Made by a program: the position numbers and the translations under genes
Notes under the pieces: model-generated
Databases searched by the model: none
What the model was told of the DNA's origin: nothing
The model's input: the letters and a program-made list of their open reading frames with translations, nothing else
Assembly: GCF_947497005.1 (NCBI RefSeq)
Contig: NZ_CANMFF010000001.1
Coordinates: 62,001-126,000 of the forward strand
Direction: 5' to 3'
Source of the DNA: an uncultured Ruegeria sp.
GTDB taxonomy: Bacteria > Pseudomonadota > Alphaproteobacteria > Rhodobacterales > Rhodobacteraceae
Length of the DNA stretch: 64,000 bases
Shown here: positions 61,714 to 64,000 of the stretch, piece by piece
Layout: the number at the start of each line of letters is the position of its first letter
How positions within the stretch are numbered: position 1 is the first letter of the stretch

Positions 61714-63555
61714 TCATATCCCAAGTTTTTCGCGACACATGTTTTCGATTTTCTGCCAAGTGGCTTTGTATTCTGGTGTGTTTTCCGCGGCATAGTGAAA
61801 GTTTTTCATCAGCCCGGTTAACTGGGTGAACACCTTCCGGGCTTCGGCCTTGTCCGCGAAAGCTGCTGTGGATTTTGTCACTTCGTATACAAGCTTGAAC
61901 GTCATCCTTTGCCGTTCAAGAGGCACAGTGGCGTCGACCTTGTCGAATGCGTCCTGCTGCAAATAAACCATGTCAACAAACAGGGCTTTTTGTTGGGTTA
62001 CAAAATCGTCAATCGTGACACCTTCTTCCCCGGTGACCTGCATCATCTGATCAACCTGTTCGCCCTTTTCGATCAGGCCAAGCAGATCACGCACCTTGGC
62101 CGTCCACCCCGGCTCAGCGTTTTTGTCGTACCAATCCGACAATTGGTCAGAGTAACGAGACCAACTGAGCATCGGGTCGACTGCGGGGTAAAAACGCTTA
62201 TACGCACGCTCGGATGACAATCCGAGAAAACATTTGACCGTCGACAGAGTAGATTGGGTCACCGGCTCGTCAAAGTTGCCGCCCGCGGGTGAAACTGTCC
62301 CGATCAGCGTCAGGCTGCCAAGGTCGCCGTCATTCGTTTTTAACGCCCCGGCACGCTCGTACAAACCCTTGATCGAGCTTTCCAGATAAGCCGGGAACCC
62401 TTCCTCGCCCGGAATTTCCTCAAGCTTGCCAGAGGTTTCACGCATGGCTTGCGCCCACCGACTGGTGCTGTCGGCAATCAACAAGACGTCATAGCCCATC
62501 TGGCGATAGTATTCACCCAAAGTGATGCCTGTGAAGATCGACGCCTCGCGCGCCGCAACGGGCATGGATGACGTGTTGCAGATGATAATCGTCCGATCCA
62601 TCAGGCTACCGCCTGTGGTCGGATCGGTCATTTTCGGAAATTCCGAGATGGTTTCAACCACCTCACCCGCGCGCTCGCCGCAGGCCACAACGATCACGAT
62701 ATCCACTTTCGCATTCCGCGCGATCAGGTTCTGCAGCACGGTCTTGCCTGCCCCGAACGGTCCGGGAATGCAGGCGGTGCCGCCGCGTGCAACCGGAAAA
62801 AACGTGTCGATCAGTCGTTGCGACGTCAAAACCGGTTCCGTCGGGTACAAGCGCTCGGACAGCGCTCGTTTCAATACGTTTTCCGGCAACGGCCGCCGAA
62901 CCGGCCATTTTTGCGAAAGCGTCAGAGTATGCTCACTACCGGTTTCGTCTTCAAGACGAGCCACAATGTCATGGATCGTTGCAGCCCCTTTTTGTACCCA
63001 AACCACCTTGTAGTCGCCGGACCAGTTAAATGGCAGCATAATCTTGTGGTTGAAATGACCCTCGGGCACCGTCCCGATACTATCACCTGCAGTTACTGCG
63101 TCGCCAACCTTAACCGAGGGCGAAAAGGACCATTTCGCTTGTTCATCCAAGGGCGCAACATCTGCTCCTCGCGGCAGGAAGGTGCCGAATTCGGCGGCCA
63201 CTTTGGGCAACGGCGATTGCAACCCATCAAACACCTGCCCCAGCAGCCCCGGCCCCAGCTCAACCGACAGCAACTGACCCGATTGTTCAACCCGATCACC
63301 GACGGCCACCCCGTCGGTGCTCTCATAGACCTGTACGTCTGCGGTATCGCCACGCACACGCAGCACCTCGGCTTTCAGGCGTTCCTGACGCCCACCAGGG
63401 CCGGACCGCGATGGCAGGATAAACACCACTTCGTTTTTGACCAATTGGCCGGGGTGACCGGTTGCATCCGGGTTGGCCTGTATTTGCACAAGCCCTTCCT
63501 GAACCGAGACAACACGAGCGGTCGATGTTTGTTTAGCTGAGGTTGGGGCCGTCAT
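61714..63555 (-). CDS. ntpA: V/A-type ATP synthase subunit A
   Basis: Catalytic subunit of a V/A-type rotary ATPase, 613 residues. The nucleotide P-loop is GPFGAGKT and is followed by GERAGEVVETISEFP. Other hallmarks are a non-homologous insert of about 90 residues before the P-loop (PFNWSGDYKVVW), ADSTSRWAQAMRE and VDPMLSWSRYSDQL. The last is typical of the bacterial Chlamydia/Bacteroides/spirochaete-style V-ATPases. Start ATG overlaps the upstream stop (ATGA). The next gene leftward is a DeoR regulator, not subunit B. Confidence 0.95.
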   Translation of the reverse strand: MTAPTSAKQTSTARVVSVQEGLVQIQANPDATGHPGQLVKNEVVFILPSRSGPGGRQERLKAEVLRVRGDTADVQVYESTDGVAVGDRVEQSGQLLSVELGPGLLGQVFDGLQSPLPKVAAEFGTFLPRGADVAPLDEQAKWSFSPSVKVGDAVTAGDSIGTVPEGHFNHKIMLPFNWSGDYKVVWVQKGAATIHDIVARLEDETGSEHTLTLSQKWPVRRPLPENVLKRALSERLYPTEPVLTSQRLIDTFFPVARGGTACIPGPFGAGKTVLQNLIARNAKVDIVIVVACGERAGEVVETISEFPKMTDPTTGGSLMDRTIIICNTSSMPVAAREASIFTGITLGEYYRQMGYDVLLIADSTSRWAQAMRETSGKLEEIPGEEGFPAYLESSIKGLYERAGALKTNDGDLGSLTLIGTVSPAGGNFDEPVTQSTLSTVKCFLGLSSERAYKRFYPAVDPMLSWSRYSDQLSDWYDKNAEPGWTAKVRDLLGLIEKGEQVDQMMQVTGEEGVTIDDFVTQQKALFVDMVYLQQDAFDKVDATVPLERQRMTFKLVYEVTKSTAAFADKAEARKVFTQLTGLMKNFHYAAENTPEYKATWQKIENMCREKLGI

Positions 63556-64000
63556 GCACTTGCTCCCTCAAAATCGATATCGGCAACGTCTGCCATGGCC
63601 TGTTGCGCCAGTTTTTCAAATCTCTTGGCCGCTTCCGCGGCACTGCTTTGCCCCCAGCGGTCGAAAATGTTCCAGATCAGGACGTAGATCGCGATCGCCT
63701 CGAAATCGAACAAATGACGGGCGGCGTGACGTTTGAGTTGCGTATGGCTGACCGACAAAAGCAGACGTTCCAGACCAAGCGGATCTTCATCGTCAAGCAG
63801 TTGGTGCGCCTCTTTCAGCCACGGCATCGGCCTTTCCAGCCGAAAGGTGGGATCACCCCAGTTTGCCGGAATATGGCGGCTCCATCGTCCTACGCCGAAC
63901 GATCCTGAAGGCACGGGTTCTCCGCGATTTCTCAGGCGCAGTGCAGCGACCGCCGAGCGCATTTCCATGCGTTCAATGAAGAGCTTGCGCAAGCTAGGCT
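63552..64000 (-). CDS. DUF2764-like V-ATPase operon protein, 5' end outside window
   Basis: The C-terminal 149 or so codons of a helical protein with no signal peptide. Segments such as SRHIPANWGDPTFRLERPMPWLKEAHQLLDDEDPLGLERLLL and AIAIYVLIWNIFDRWG match the DUF2764 family, which in bacterial V-ATPase operons sits directly upstream of subunit A and is about 280 residues long. The frame is open to the right edge, so the gene is cut. Four-base ATGA overlap with ntpA. Its role in the ATPase is unknown. Confidence 0.75.
   Translation of the reverse strand, partial: PSLRKLFIERMEMRSAVAALRLRNRGEPVPSGSFGVGRWSRHIPANWGDPTFRLERPMPWLKEAHQLLDDEDPLGLERLLLSVSHTQLKRHAARHLFDFEAIAIYVLIWNIFDRWGQSSAAEAAKRFEKLAQQAMADVADIDFEGASA

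Overview
The window looks like chromosomal DNA of a marine Rhodobacteraceae (Roseobacter-group) alphaproteobacterium, in the range of Ruegeria, Phaeobacter or Shimia; the species cannot be fixed by reading alone. The pointers are family-typical gene blocks (rpiA-gor-hflKC-degP, secG-pyrG, nrdR-ribD...ribH-nusB, dnaG-rpoD), an alphaproteobacterial tRNA-His with no G-1 and with U72 and A73, a GTTC-N7-GTTC SOS box in front of mmcB, GANTC sites, and a Rhodobacterales-type intergenic repeat. I see no insertion sequence, prophage, CRISPR array or rRNA. Most genes are tightly packed, often with 4-base ATGA overlaps.

Layout. 1-8.5 kb: an EamA exporter cut by the window edge, septation protein IspZ/YciB, a Crp-like regulator followed at once by a perfect TGTGA-N6-TCACA site and a terminator-bounded candidate small RNA, then the leftward envelope-stress block rpiA-gor-hflK-hflC-DUF2065-degP. 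8.6-16.9 kb: GST, serine deaminase, GFA protein, EamA exporter, thiamine pyrophosphokinase, a large acidic unknown protein, a GNAT enzyme, DUF2842 and purA. 17-18.7 kb: a cobalt-type nitrile hydratase operon. 18.8-24.6 kb: secG, pyrG, a bacterioferritin-like protein without the haem Met, a PEP-mutase-family protein, and a run of DUF1330, two TerB paralogues and a PhnD-like protein. 24.7-28.1 kb: a complete basic-amino-acid ABC importer.

28.2-34.7 kb: tRNA-His, small genes, LexA-controlled mmcB, an ArsR-SRPBCC pair, a LuxR solo, then nusB, ribH, ribB and ribE. 34.9-39.4 kb: three rightward capsule genes (kpsS-wza-kpsC) lie inside the leftward riboflavin cluster and separate ribE from ribD-nrdR. 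41-50.5 kb: YjbQ, exported and DCC/DUF4166 proteins, an AraC regulator, rpoD, dnaG and an NAD-type glutamate dehydrogenase. 50.8-53.7 kb: a three-gene Tad/Flp minor-pilin set with a VWA protein. 54-60.5 kb: pirin, TetR, a small lipoprotein, hom, glpX and recJ. 60.5-64 kb: two identical tRNA-Glu genes, a DeoR regulator, and the end of a V/A-type ATPase operon (DUF2764 and subunit A) running off the right edge.

The most novel-looking element is the Crp-like gene / perfect CRP site / approximately 100-nt two-hairpin RNA at 1370-2192. Other leads are the split riboflavin operon, DnaA boxes upstream of both nrdR and dnaG-rpoD, the GANTC cluster between dnaG and rpoD, the palindrome upstream of gdhA, and a V-type ATPase A subunit that is not followed by subunit B. 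All functional statements come from reading the sequence and recalled family knowledge; no search was run.
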